Positions 21,201-29,009 of a stretch of 64,000 nucleotides of DNA are shown here, one piece after another. This stretch comes from Achatina immaculata (taxonomy: Eukaryota; Mollusca; Gastropoda; Stylommatophora; Achatinidae), in assembly GCA_009760885.1 (NCBI GenBank), contig CM019703.1, positions 7,762,459 to 7,826,458 on the forward strand, read 5' to 3'. The notes under the pieces were generated by a model. The model was not told where the DNA came from and did no database searches. It saw only the letters and a program-made list of their open reading frames with translations. The stretch's first letter is position 1; every line of letters begins with the position of its first letter. A program made the translations under genes and the position numbers.

Positions 21201-22560
21201 TGCAGTGCAAGCCAGGCTGCCAATTCTGTTGGTGATGGTGGTGCTAGGGGAAAAGGTTTGTGGGAATTAAGATGGAGCATTCTCAATGTCCTGTCTTCTA
21301 CTTCGTATGCACATTGGCAATGATGCATGGTACCTTGATTTTTGCGACGCGCCTTTTGGCTGGGTACCTCCAACTTCAGCATCTTTCCTTGCTAGGGCAG
21401 ACTGTGGTCTTGCTCGGACTGCCATGAAGACAGTGGTGTAGGCTGACCTGGCCAAAACTTTGTTTTCCAGCCTCTGGTGGCTGTACTTAAGCCCCTTCTC
21501 CATGTCAGATCCAGCATGCAATGATGGCTGGCCAGATGACTTTGAGACACTCCGACTTTGGGATGAGGAATCTGATGAGTGCCTCAACGATATCCATTCC
21601 CCACCACCCACAGTCTGCTGGCTCTGTTTTGTTTACATCATTCTGATAGTCATTGTATAAAGACCTATAGGCTTGTCATGTCCTGGATTCATTGGTTTCA
21701 CACCAGATTTCCCTCATCTCCGCTGGTAATCTCCATGTCCCCATCCGTCCACCAACCTGACATTACATTTTACAAAAGTAACAGTTACAATTAGTGTTGA
21801 CTGCTACAGGTTTCTGGACTACAGAAGTAGGTCAGAGTTTTTGAGCAAACAGATCTATGTTCCCTGTCTCACAAAGACTACGTTAAGATAACCATGTTCT
21901 TAACACAGCTGTTCCCAGGGGGGCAATATTCTGTGAACTGTATCAGACACAAAGAGACAGACAGATTCATGTGCATGAACAAACAAACAAACACACATAT
22001 ATACAGAGAGAGAAGGGGTGGGGTGGGGTGGGGTTAGAGAAAAGAGAATGATAGATATAAATGTAGTTTCTTTTATATTAAAAATCAGTTGCAGGATTAC
22101 TCCATGGTACAGATAAAACAGTAGAATTATCTATTGTAACTTTCATCTTCCTTGCTTTCACAAAATAACTAGAAGACTGTACACCAGTGATTTTTACTGG
22201 CCAGGCAGGTGGTTTCATGGAAGGAATTTGGAATGACTTTTCCTTTTTCCATAGGAAAACCATGTACAACAACGAAATCCTTTCTGAAAGATGAATTAAT
22301 ATATAACAGAGAATTCAGGTCAGATAAGTTCCTGAGACACTAATGGAAAACAGCTACAACTATATAAGAAAAAAAAAAGGACTTACCTTGACCATCTTGA
22401 AATCTGAGAGTTCATTGGCTTTAGTCCAAACTGTTGTCTGACTTTTGCTGACTTCCAGCTTCCATCCCTCTGTATCCTCACAGATAGATTTGAAGTGTCT
22501 GAAATCTGAATCTTCTGGTATGCGTACCTCTCCAACTTTTAGTGTTAATGATGAAGACAT
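9079..22560 (-). CDS. STARD10/PCTP-like START-domain protein, 6 coding exons
   Basis: Complete gene. Coding exons in order: 22560-22387, 18154-18007, 17013-16910, 13419-13302, 11782-11730, 9297-9079; 816 nt, 271 residues plus stop. All introns are GT-AG and the phases agree across each junction. The product matches the PCTP/STARD10 branch of START proteins, cytosolic carriers of phosphatidylcholine (STARD10 also phosphatidylethanolamine). Visible motifs: [12 protein letters not shown] near the N-terminus, [17 protein letters not shown] (about 69-85), [16 protein letters not shown] (110-125), YLTGYYIV (155-162), then [17 protein letters not shown] (214-230) in the final helix. A C-terminal extension of about 40 residues ends in an acidic tail (254-271), which favours STARD10 over PCTP. 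An in-frame TGA 24 nt upstream fixes the start. The gene looks functional. Orthology is by remembered motifs. Confidence 0.9.
9385..9765 (+). repeat. SIR copy 1 with 3-unit internal array and CAA tail
   Basis: Shares blocks such as GACCAAAACCCTGTCCCACT, ATGGCGGTGGAGTCT and CTCAACACCTTCA with copies at 17160-17400 and 20520-20810. It ends in ACAACAACAACAAC. A segment of about 26 bp (core CTCTCACTATCTGACAAAAT) is present three times at 9594-9672 but once in the other copies. No tRNA promoter boxes were found, so I do not call it a SINE. It lies in intron 5 of the START gene. Confidence 0.7.
10090..10560 (+). mobile_element. 3' end of an RNase H-type LINE
   Basis: The plus-strand frame at 10156-10401 encodes [20 protein letters not shown] then RLLSHLHQF and a Cys/His-rich segment (CPCGW..., CSKSVQH), the usual C-terminal end of LINE ORF2 proteins of mollusc I/Jockey-like families (LRTGHCRL..H...C.CG...H...C). 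It ends in a GAA-rich tail (10528-10556). 5'-truncated; lies in intron 5. Confidence 0.6.
10870..11430 (+). mobile_element. LINE-B fragment, RT C-terminal region
   Basis: The frame 10900-11415 (171 residues) encodes [57 protein letters not shown] and [20 protein letters not shown], the block after the palm domain of BovB/RTE-like proteins. This is the longest unbroken LINE-B C-terminus in the window. The catalytic palm and endonuclease are missing. It sits in intron 5, antisense to the gene. Confidence 0.85.
11730..11782 (-). CDS. START gene coding exon 5 (residues 182-199)
   Basis: A 53-bp exon too short to show up in frame searches. Acceptor TTTTCAG precedes GAAACC; the first two bases finish a Gly codon. 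It encodes [17 protein letters not shown] and ends in phase 0 at donor GTTTGT. The pattern LP.W..NK....APK is the conserved link into the C-terminal helix of START proteins. Confidence 0.9.
11783..12659. other. intron 4 sequence, no further feature
   Basis: Intronic A+T-rich DNA. A pair of similar roughly 110-bp stretches (CTGACTCCTCCATATTTCTA at 12029 and 12111) suggests an old local duplication. Nothing else was recognised. Confidence 0.4.
12660..12958. repeat. 22-bp minisatellite, about 13 units
   Basis: Units of 22 bp with core TTCACAGGATCTGAGGTATT. Variants ending GACTTCC and GTCTTCC are clustered in two neighbouring pairs. On the minus strand, the sense of the START gene, the array reads AGATCCTGTGAAGGAA-like. 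It lies in intron 4. Confidence 0.9.
13005..13215 (+). mobile_element. SINE-2 fragment
   Basis: Matches 42304-42508: both run from a GGGTCAACCCAG or GGGTTCGCCCAG start through GTACCAGAGAA-type, GACCACATCA-type and GGTCTTGGAAATAC blocks to ATTTTACCT. The body resembles the 3' part of SINE-1, but no tRNA-like head is present. Confidence 0.55.
13302..13419 (-). CDS. START gene coding exon 4 (residues 143-181)
   Basis: Acceptor GACTCTGCAG precedes GCACGACCA. It encodes [20 protein letters not shown] then [19 protein letters not shown] and one further base, with donor GTATGT. 118 nt. It supplies the long beta-strands of the lipid-binding cavity. The upstream intron ends close to a mariner terminus at 13471. 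Confidence 0.92.
13471..15002 (+). mobile_element. decayed mariner with TIRs and a nested SINE
   Basis: Perfect 12-bp ends TTAGAAAGTTCC (13471-13482) and GGAACTTTCTAA (14991-15002), each next to TA, the mariner target duplication. From about 13890 the plus strand reads [18 protein letters not shown], then [20 protein letters not shown] (frame near 14100), then [15 protein letters not shown] and [10 protein letters not shown], matching the order of a common animal mariner transposase. Stops and shifts are frequent. Removing the SINE at 13505-13760 leaves about 1.28 kb, the usual mariner length. It lies in intron 3, ending some 50 bp from exon 4. Confidence 0.8.
13505..13760 (-). mobile_element. 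tRNA-derived SINE-1 inside mariner
   Basis: On the minus strand the head has a pol III A-box-like TGGTTAGTGCACTGG and a B box GGTTCGAATCC, then a body with CACCCAGTCACCCGGCTG-like and GGTATACTGACC-like blocks and the end GGCATGACAGGATTACCTTA. The plus-strand copy at 48040-48300 has the same layout. It is a SINE, not a tRNA gene: the body replaces the anticodon and acceptor structure. Confidence 0.8.
15080..15560. repeat. degenerate tandem repeat, about 30-bp period
   Basis: Diverged units containing GGAATCTCATTAGTAAGTTT followed by TTCAG recur about ten times, clearest at 15085-15340 and fading to 15560. Divergence between units is much greater than in the other arrays, so it is older. Confidence 0.7.
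15561..16240. other. intron 3 sequence, no recognised feature
   Basis: A 92-residue frame at 15838-16116 (plus) has no motif I recognise, no obvious splice context and sits antisense within intron 3. It was not called as a gene. Confidence 0.35.
16245..16800 (-). mobile_element. LINE-B 3' end with ATG-type tail
   Basis: Minus-strand coding pieces: [12 protein letters not shown], then [20 protein letters not shown], then [20 protein letters not shown], then a 3' end ATGGCACCTGATGATGTTGA. That end matches the terminus of the long copy at 25148, followed by short ATG/TGA repeats. Several stops. It runs in the same direction as the host gene, in intron 3. Confidence 0.8.
16910..17013 (-). CDS. 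START gene coding exon 3 (residues 108-142)
   Basis: Follows acceptor CATCTGCAG. The first two bases complete an Ile codon with exon 2. It encodes [20 protein letters not shown] then [14 protein letters not shown] and ends at donor GTGAGT in phase 0. 104 nt. The [12 protein letters not shown] block is the best single family signature in the gene. Confidence 0.92.
17160..17400 (+). repeat. SIR copy 2
   Basis: Matches copies at 9385 and 20520 (CCAACCAAGACCCAGTCCCA, CATGGCAGTGGAGTCTGTTA, CTCAACACCTTCA). It ends in AGACTAAAGAAGAAGAAGAA, merging into the polypurine tract that follows. Located in intron 2. Confidence 0.7.
17401..17680. repeat. GAA/GGA polypurine tract
   Basis: About 280 bp of almost pure A and G on the plus strand, mixed GAA, GGA and GAGGAA units. 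It seems to have grown from the short GAA tail of the SIR just before it. In the START transcript it would be a long pyrimidine tract within intron 2. Minus-strand poly-Ser/Phe frames here are artefacts. Confidence 0.9.
18007..18154 (-). CDS. START gene coding exon 2 (residues 59-107)
   Basis: Acceptor ATTGACAG precedes GTG TGT GGT. It encodes [20 protein letters not shown] then [10 protein letters not shown] and ends NNDIGYYA plus one base before GTAAGA. 148 nt, enters in phase 0, leaves after one base of a codon. The W-D pair after FRK is a core motif of the PCTP group. Confidence 0.92.
18720..19480 (+). mobile_element. RNase H domain and 3' end of a LINE
   Basis: Frames 18762-18950 and 19007-19333 together resemble an RNase H domain: [20 protein letters not shown] with the Glu of the active site, then [10 protein letters not shown] with the DS motif, then, after a shift, a HAG.KGNE.AD.LA-like remnant ([17 protein letters not shown]). 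Downstream, [15 protein letters not shown] appears in a third frame. RNase H at the end of ORF2 is typical of I-clade LINEs such as Nimbus in snails. Intron 1, antisense to the gene. Confidence 0.6.
19487..19575. mobile_element. possible hAT-like MITE
   Basis: An 89-bp stretch bounded by CAGAGGTTCTCAAA and TTTGAGAACCAGCTG, inverted repeats differing by an indel and a base. No 8-bp direct duplication could be found, so this is weaker than the one at 8018. Confidence 0.4.
19576..20519. other. intron 1 sequence, no recognised feature
   Basis: A+T-rich intronic DNA. Frames at 19783-20397 show no known motif. Confidence 0.4.
20520..20810 (+). repeat. SIR copy 3
   Basis: Same order of blocks as copies 1 and 2 (GACCAAGACCCTGCCTCACC, GCTGCACACC... 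, CCTCAATACCTTCACCACAT, GGAAGACTAAAGGAGAAGA). The internal segment triplicated in copy 1 is present once. A short fragment of the same repeat is at 34440-34480. Confidence 0.7.
21000..21056. repeat. three 22-bp tandem units
   Basis: CACTGACTAAAGATGGAAAT is repeated, with a third truncated unit ending CTGACTAAAGATG. A young, short array in intron 1. Confidence 0.85.
21180..21930 (-). repeat. R700 repeat, minus copy
   Basis: Matches 45580-46195 in opposite orientation over most of its length, including AGTTACAATTAGTGTTGACT (reverse), CTCCATGTCCCCATCC, GGCCAGATGACTTTGAGAC and GGTACCTCCAACTTCA. The minus-strand frame 21267-21611 (114 residues) shares [18 protein letters not shown] with the other copy (SKPSGQP, KYSHHRLENNV), so the repeat may once have been coding. 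Family not recognised. Confidence 0.65.
22387..22560 (-). CDS. START gene coding exon 1 (residues 1-58)
   Basis: Begins [20 protein letters not shown] and ends at DFKMVK, followed by the donor GTAAGT; phase 0. The start codon has A at -3, and TGA lies in frame at 22582-22584 with no ATG between, so this is the first possible start. It covers the N-terminal helix and first strands of the START fold. Confidence 0.9.
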
Positions 22561-22589
22561 TGTAGTTTTAGTGAAGTAAGGTCAAATTT

Positions 22590-22596
22590 CTATATG
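22590..22596 (-). promoter_or_regulatory. candidate 3' splice site of a 5'-UTR intron
   Basis: On the minus strand TTTTCATATAG precedes the untranslated stretch leading to the start codon. If used, the transcript start lies in an upstream non-coding exon. No promoter elements were found close to the start codon. Speculative. Confidence 0.3.
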
Positions 22597-22599
22597 AAA

Positions 22600-22985
22600 A
22601 CAGATCAAAATAATATGAAAAGGAACTTAACTCCCAGCCTACCATGAGCCATTTAAAAGGATTTTCAAAAGAAAAAAAAATGGAAATAAAATAACTACAT
22701 ATGGTTTTTTTTTCGTAATAATGAATTCATAGTTTTAAACAATCACAAATGCTAAAAACAGGTAATGCATTATTTCCCAGCAAATATGCTGCAGCTGCAA
22801 CTTTTTGTTACAAATAATATTTATGTGTTATGGATGATGTTTCTTATGTTAACAGAGTTCAGAGGCAAAAAGAAACATAAATAAAAATACTGTCAACTGA
22901 CATAGTGAAGGCAACAGATGAAAGAAATTGGTTCTTGTTGTTGCTGTTCTGAGCCCAGTTATGGCTCATCTGCTCCCTGATACTC
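22600..22985. other. no feature recognised
   Basis: A+T-rich sequence upstream of the first coding exon, without evident TATA box or CpG-rich segment that I could tie to the gene. Confidence 0.35.
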
Positions 22986-22987
22986 AT

Positions 22988-23300
22988 AACAGGCAACAAT
23001 GATGGAAGAATGTGATGGTTTTCCTTATGTGATGGTGATAACAAACAGCAATCACAGGGGAATATCAAGGCTTTTCTCAACTCTCACAAATGGTAATAAA
23101 AGACAGCAATGACAGGAGAATGTCATGGTTTTTCTCAACTCTCTGCAATGGTTTTAACAGAAAGCAATGACAGGAGAATGTCATGGTTTTTCTCAATTCT
23201 CACTAATGGTGATAACAGACAGCAAGAGAATGTCATGATTGTTCTCAGCTCTCACTGATAACAGACACCAATCACAGAAGAATGTCATAATTGTCATCAC
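22988..23300. repeat. degenerate 57-bp tandem repeat, about 5 units
   Basis: Units contain AGCAATGACAGGAGAATGTC then ATGGTTTTTCTCAACTCTCA and a GGTGATAACAGAC-like end. The two central units are nearly identical; outer ones are diverged or shortened. Confidence 0.75.
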
Positions 23301-23479
23301 CTTCCAAGGCTTACAAAAAGTGATGGAAATGATGCCCTACCAACAAGAGACTTCTACATGAACTTCTATAAGGTGGATTCACAATGTTCCCTATCAAAGC
23401 CTGTCAATAGTTAAAGCTCTTAAAAAGGAAGATGTGGTCTTGGAGAAAGACGCTGCATATACTCTGGACAGACAGAAAA

Positions 23480-23790
23480 ACAAAGAAATTTTAATAGAAG
23501 ATGCAGGGGGAAAAATGTGATAACTAAAACAATATAAAAAAAGACAAATGCAATTCTTTGGGCACATCACGAGAAGACAGAAGTTATGAAACCTGACAAC
23601 CACTTAGAAAACCCAAGAGAGAAAGAGAAAGAAAATGGAAAGAAAACTATGTGAACAAGTTGACAAGACTGGCACAGGAAAATACAGGCAGATGATATAT
23701 TTGACACTGTTAGAACCACATTAAATAGAGAAATGTGATTGCAGGCACCTAACTTTTCAAAATCCAATGAATGAATACATCATAAAACTT
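23480..23790 (+). mobile_element. LINE 3' coding fragment
   Basis: Plus-strand frame reads KQYKKRQMQFFGHITRRQKL, then after stops ERKRKKMERKL and a late MNEYII. The RQ.QF.GH..RR motif is the C-terminal hallmark of RTE-like proteins. Family assignment within the window is uncertain. Confidence 0.5.
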
Positions 23791-24560
23791 GGCACTGTGA
23801 GAATAAAATATTAAGAAACTTAAAGCTGATTAAAGTTAAGCAAAATTTAAATAGGAATAAATAAATTAGTGCTTTTTTATATACATTTTTTCCTGCCTTG
23901 TTTACACGTAAAGGAAAAAAAAAGAAAGAAAAAATATCATAGCTTTCTAATTAAAATGTATATTATAATAAAGAAGTAAACTGGGTAAAGCGGTTCTATA
24001 AGATGGAGCTCGAGATGTCAGAAAGTGCCAGAAAACTTGACAGGATGTGAAATCATTAACTTTTATATCACAAAATGCTTGTGCTGTCCCGTGATGGCTG
24101 GAAGGTGGGAGTACAGAACTACTAGCATGATCGTTATAATCTTTCTAAGCTTATTCTGTCGATTCTGCGCCATCATTTAGAAACAAATGTCAAAATATAT
24201 AAACTGCCAACTCTTTCCCCCCTCAATGTAACATTTCTACGAAAGCTTATCAAATAATTCACTGTTTTCAATGTGTTGTGACGTCTTCGTTACATGGATA
24301 TTTGTGTACACGACATGAACCGCCACAAATAGGTATGATACGTCCTTTTGTTTCCGGTTCATGATTTTCATTTTCAAACGTTGAAGAGTCACATTCATGT
24401 GAAAGATGTGAAGGTGACTGCAAGTAAAACAGAGGAGTTGAATTAGACATGTGCGTGCCATTACGTTTTACAAAATAGAGAGAAAGAAAAAGGGAGGAAC
24501 AGCATTAGAAGAGAACAAGAAATGGCAACAGAAGAGAAAAAGAACGATCCAAATAGAAAA
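23791..24560. other. no gene supported
   Basis: Overlapping minus frames of 74 and 60 residues (24237-24461) were considered as an upstream exon: a TTTTACTTGCAG acceptor-like site occurs near 24422. No clear donor follows, and I could not connect it to the START gene. Otherwise A+T-rich. Confidence 0.3.
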
Positions 24561-24563
24561 CAA

Positions 24564-24795
24564 TCTTACATCCTTCCCGTGCCGTTAAACTTCACATAGG
24601 GCTCGTATGGTAGTTCGTCAAGTTTTTATGTTTTCGGCGAGTCTTTCAATCTCATCAAGGGATTTTATGTCTGCTAATTTGGTCTCTCTTAACAATGTCC
24701 TCTTTAGAGTTTCCTGTGGTCGATCTCTTTTTCTGTGGCCTGTTGTATTCCATTTGATAGCTTGTTATGGGAATCTCTAATTGTTTCTTCTCAGC
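24564..24795 (-). mobile_element. LINE-C 3' end
   Basis: Reverse complement of the LINE-C end: TTACATCCTTCCCGTGCCGT at the terminus, then GGGCTCGTATGGTAGTTCG, CCTCTTTAGAGTTTCC and GTTTCTTCTCA. It breaks where LINE-A begins. Confidence 0.8.
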
Positions 24796-24804
24796 AGCCA
24801 ATCA

Positions 24805-25135
24805 TGTGCATGTTCCTTGCGGAACTTTGCCTCCCTAACAGCTCTCATGTAGGCCTCTCGCTTGTAAGCAAGATGCCCTGCTGCTGATGTATCAAACTGC
24901 AGATCAACTTTTGTCTTGCAGTCATTTTCGCCTTGATCTTCCACTCTTTCTTTTTCCCATTATGCATCATTCCAAGACGGTCTTCTCTAAATTCTCATGA
25001 CGTTTAATATGTCCAAAATATTTTAAAGTTTTCTCTGTTTAAGCCTCTTTACTAATCAACCTTCAATATTTAGTTACTGTAGTATAAACATATTTATATT
25101 TTTTGTTTTGTGTGTGTCCATGATATTTGAAGGAC
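24805..25135 (-). mobile_element. LINE-A 3' end
   Basis: Reverse complement matches the end of the 7133 copy (GGAACTTTGCCTCCCTAACA, AGCAAGATGCCCTGCTGCTG, TTTTTCCCATTATG, CATGACGTTTAATATGTCCA). The GAAT tail is missing, so the end was lost or overwritten at the LINE-C junction. Confidence 0.8.
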
Positions 25136-25153
25136 TCTTCTGTATCATCATCA

Positions 25154-25868
25154 TCAGGTGCCGTGCCGACTGGCGTTGGCTATTATGGTTCTCCAGAGTA
25201 CCCGATCCTTCATGCAGGCCATCAGCTCAGTTGGTGATCTCCTCTCACACCATCCCGTCAGACTGTCCAGTATCATTTCTCTTGGTCTTCCTCTTGATCT
25301 TCTTCCTTCTATTTTTCCTGTTGTTATAATATTTTCAATGCCCCCTCTTCTCATTGCATGTCCTATGAAAGTACATTGTCTCTATCTTATCTTTTTGACA
25401 AGGTTTTTTGTCTCTCCAGCTCTTCTTATACATTCTTCATTAGTTATTTTTGCTGTCCAAGGGGTTCGCAACATTCTTCAAATAAAGCACATTTCTGCTG
25501 CTTCCAATGATTTTTGTGCAGACCTGCCTTGTCCATGATTCACTTCCATATAAGATAGGTTCAATATAGCATTTTAGGACTCGTTTTCTAACATTCATTG
25601 ATAAAGATGTGTTAGCTAATATGTTTCTCATTCTCTGAAATGCAGTCTTTGCTTGGCCTATTCTGTTCCTTATTTCTGTTCTGCATTTCCCATCTGAAGT
25701 TATTACTGCTCCAAGATATTTGAATTTCTGCACCTGCTTTAAAATGGTTCCGTTTAATTTAATACTGCATGCTGGTGGATTCTGTTTCTTAGATATAACC
25801 ATAGTCTCTGTCTTTTTGATGTTCAAAGTAAGGCCTTTCTGTTCACTTTCTTTGGCGACTTTATCCAA
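25154..25868 (-). pseudogene. LINE-B ORF: C-terminal part
   Basis: Frame 25868-25440 encodes KGLTLNIKKTETMVISKKQ, FKYLGAVITSDGKC and [17 protein letters not shown]; frame 25354-25154 continues MRRGGIENIITTGKIEGRRS and MKDRVLWRTIIANASRH. The order and spacing match ruminant BovB ORF2, ending AWR...V.GVAKS..RL in that family. One frameshift lies between the two pieces. Confidence 0.85.
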
Positions 25869-25900
25869 GAGATTTTGCAGGTCTTGTTGGTTCTCAGCTA

Positions 25901-27424
25901 TCAGTACTGTGTCGTCAGCATACCGAAGGTTGTAATATTGTATTCTCCAATTTTTATGCCTGGTTCTGTGATGATTGTTCTTAGAATATTCTCACTGTAC
26001 AGAGAAAAAAGGTCTGGAGATAGTACACATCCTTGTTGCACCCCTTGTTTTATAGGTTGATATTTTCCAATTCTATTTTCAACTCGAACTGCTGCTTCTT
26101 GCTGCCAGTATAGATGTTTTACAATCCTCAGGTCTTTGTCGTCTATATTGATGTCTTCAAGAATTTTAATAATTTCATTATGTTTCACCTTGTCAAATGC
26201 CTTGGTGTAATCAATGAAGCATAAGTAGAGATCTTTCTGTACTTCTAAAGCTCTTTCTGTTAGTGTTCGTAAAGCATAAATGGCATTGTGTGTTCCCTTT
26301 CCTTCAACAAATCCAAACTGTTCATCTGCTATTTCCATTTTTATCTTTTTCCTTCTCATAATTATTCTCAGAAGTAGCTTCGTTATGTGACATGAGAGGC
26401 TGATAGTCCGGTGGTCGTCACATTCCTTTGCACCTGGTTTCTTTGGTAGTGCTATAAACGTGGATTTAATCAGGTCACTGGGAATATAACCACTGTTGTA
26501 AATGTCATTCAGTAACTTGGTTATTATTTTTATTCCTGTCTCCTCTAGTGCCTCTATTTCTTCTTTTGTTATATTATCAGGCCCAGTCGCTTTTCCCTTC
26601 TTCATGTGTTTGATGGCATCTATGACTTCATCTTCAAGTATTGGCGGTCCATCACAGTTTTCAGTATCTGGTGTTAATTCTGGTCTTTCTCCTCCATATA
26701 GCTCACCGATATACTCTGTCCACCTGTCCACAATGTCTTCTTTTCCAATTAACATTTTACCTTCTTTTGATTTCAGGCATCCTGTGGTATATTTTGTTTT
26801 CCTGCCTGTGAGTTCATTAATTCGTTTGTGCATGTTTTTGCTGTCTTTATTATGAGAGTCCTCTATCTGTCTGCACTGTCCATTTAACCACACTTCTTTT
26901 GCCTCTCTGCATTTGCTAATAATTTCTTTATTTATCTTGCTATATTTTTCCTCGTTATTTTTACTCCTCCTCCTCTTGTCCATCAGTCCTAAGATGTCGT
27001 CTGTCATCCATTTATTTTTAGGGGCTTCTTTTTTCGGTGGTATTATCTCCTTAACAGTTTGGTGGATAGAATCTCTTAACATTTCCCATTGTTCATCTAT
27101 ACTATTTATTGCATTGCATCTATTTGTTATAATAACTTTGTATTGTTCTCGCAGTTCTTGGTCATTTTTAAGAAGTTCTGTATTCAGTTTGATGTTTCTC
27201 ACTTTTCTGCCTGCTTTCTTTAGCTTTATTCTAACTTTTCTACAGAGTGGATCATGGTCATTATTGCAGTCGGCTCCTGGCATGGTTTTTGTTGTCAGTA
27301 ATGCATTGCGGAATCGTTTGTTGATTAATATGTAGTCTATCTGGTTAAATGTCTTTTTGTCTGGGCTGCACCACGTTGCCAGTCTTCGAGGATGTTGTTT
27401 AAACCAGGTGTTTCCTACAACCAT
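25901..27424 (-). pseudogene. LINE-B ORF: reverse transcriptase part
   Basis: A 507-residue open stretch, the longest in the window. In order: IDYILINKRFRNALL (end of endonuclease), MKKGKATGPDNI (RT motif 1), STFIALPKKPGAKECDDHRT (motif 2), FGFVEGKGTHNAIYALR, LCFIDYTKAFDKVKHNEI (catalytic Asp of motif A), GVQQGCVLSPDLFSLY (motif B). It runs out just where the YADD box should be (NITTFGMLTTQY); in another frame the residues read as a decayed RYADDT. It polymerises cDNA at the nicked target in intact relatives. One frameshift removes the catalytic aspartates. Confidence 0.9.
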
Positions 27425-27447
27425 GCTGTGTATTCTTGCCCATTCAA

Positions 27448-28090
27448 TTAATTTATAACCTCTGTTATAACCCCCAGTCCATAGTCACCAACGATGTCCG
27501 AAGTTCTTTCTTTACTAACTTTGGCATTAAAATCTCCCATGACTATGGTAACTTCATGTGACTTTGTGTGTTTTAGGTCTGTCTCTATGTCATTATAAAA
27601 TGTCTGTACATCTTCTTCAGAACTGTCAGATGTTGGAGCGTACACTTGTATAATATTTATGTTTATTGGTTGTCCTTTCAGTTGGGCTAGCAGGACTCTG
27701 TCCGAGATGTTCAAATATCTTACAATTGTCCTTGCCGTTTGTTAATCAAATATAATTCCTACTCCTCGTTCATGTTTCTCACTTCCTGAATATATTATTG
27801 TATATTTATCTGAGTTTATCTTCCCTGCACCTGTCCATCTAACTTCACTCATTCCTAATATGTTGATCTTCATCCTTTCCATTTCCATCTTTACATTTTC
27901 TAATTTTCCAGCCTGGAATTAAAGTTCTAACATTCCATGTTGCTATTTTGAACTTGTTAGTTTTGCCACCAGTAGCTTGATGACGATCTGGCCTCACCTG
28001 TGACTCGTGAGCTGCCCTACCGGACGAGGCTGTTCCAGAGGAACATCCATTAACGTCGTTCATGATGAATCGATTATTCTGTTCAAGCAT
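27448..28090 (-). pseudogene. LINE-B ORF: AP-endonuclease part
   Basis: Begins MLEQNNRFIMNDVNG, giving a leader of about 45 residues before FKIATWNVRTL, the first strand of an exonuclease-endonuclease-phosphatase fold. IQVYAPTSD and VMGDFNAKVS carry the catalytic Asp/Asn pair of APE-type nucleases. The segment between 27845 and 27714 is in another frame (...ILGMSEVRWTGAGKI-like). Nicks target DNA in intact relatives; here it is broken. Confidence 0.85.
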
Positions 28091-28569
28091 AACTATTCTT
28101 GGGAACTATAACAGTGGTTTCCCGTTGCCTTCTGTCGGTTTGTGTACGGACTCTCCGCTAGCCTTTGGACTCCCTGTCCTACCCGCAAGGCAGCGGGAGC
28201 GAGAGGTTTTAAGGCGCCTCTGACCCGCCTGGTATTCCCTTCACTGAGCACCTGAGGCACTTTATAGGAGTAGTAGAGCCACCTACTACCCCAGCTCGCT
28301 CTCTGAGTCTACCGCCAGTTGGTCCCCTCCTGATTATTTGGACAACTCCTTATTCACAGGGATCCTCCATATCTGGAGGAGTTTCACCATCCGCCACCTA
28401 TGACGCGCTGGGTTGGGGATGGTCGCCCCAGCTTTACCCAGTAGCATACAATAATTAGTGTATACGTATATAACTATATACGAAGCACTGCAGTAAAGCT
28501 GTGATACCAGAATATATAAACTAGGAAAAAAGTAGGAGCAGCTTTATTACTTAACGACTACAAAGTTGT

Positions 28570-28595
28570 GACGTTTCGGCGTGAGCCTTAATCAT
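28570..28595 (-). ncRNA. degenerate hammerhead ribozyme-like motif
   Basis: On the minus strand ATGATTAA, then a GGC-TCAC-GCC hairpin, then GAAACGTC. Penelope-like elements are known to carry minimal type I hammerheads whose core reads CTGATGA, a short stem II, then GAAAC and a GTC cleavage site. Here stem II, GAAAC and GTC are kept but CTGATGA has two changes, so self-cleavage is doubtful. Confidence 0.45.
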
Positions 28596-29009
28596 ATAAA
28601 AACATACGGGACGAAGAAATAGAGAGAGAGGAGAGATAAAGTACAGATTCACATGAATGCTATATTAAAAAAAAATTAAATAGAGCACTTAGCTGTAACT
28701 TGTAAGAAGATGTGGCTTGTCCGACGATGTGTGTCAGAAATGACCTTTACAGAGCGTAGAGAGTGTTTAAATGGAGACCTGTGATGCGTGGTCGGTGGGT
28801 CGTAACTAGGGGGTGGTGGGTGGGGAAACCGTGGAGGGGAGAGAGAGCAGTACGATGTTAACATAGCCAGGAGAAGATGAAATAGATAATTATGGTTAAG
28901 GTAGAGGGGTTGTAATGTGATGCTGTGAGGAGGTTCTGAACTATATGTAGCAAGTAAGAAGAGAGTGGAGCTTAGTGGAGAGGGATTATAATTGTTTAAA
29001 AGGAGAATG

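Larger units (their letters stand above)
25148..28440 (-). mobile_element. near full-length BovB/RTE-like LINE (LINE-B)
   Basis: About 3.3 kb, the usual RTE length. On the minus strand: a GC-richer 5' leader (28440-28091) with GCTGGGGCGACCATCCCCAA, an endonuclease-reverse transcriptase ORF in pieces, and a 3' terminus GGCACCTGATGATGATGATA, an ATG-type short-repeat tail. ORF pieces: 28090-27845 (FKIATWNVRTL), 27714-27448 (IQVYAPTSDSSEEDV, MGDFNAKV), 27424-25901 (reverse transcriptase), 25868-25440 and 25354-25154 (C-terminus). At least four breaks separate them, so it is inactive. No target duplication could be identified with confidence. Confidence 0.9.

Noticed and set aside
24237..24461. 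Possible upstream exon or small gene on the minus strand
   Set aside because: An acceptor-like CTTGCAG occurs inside, but no fitting donor, no recognised motif and two competing frames.
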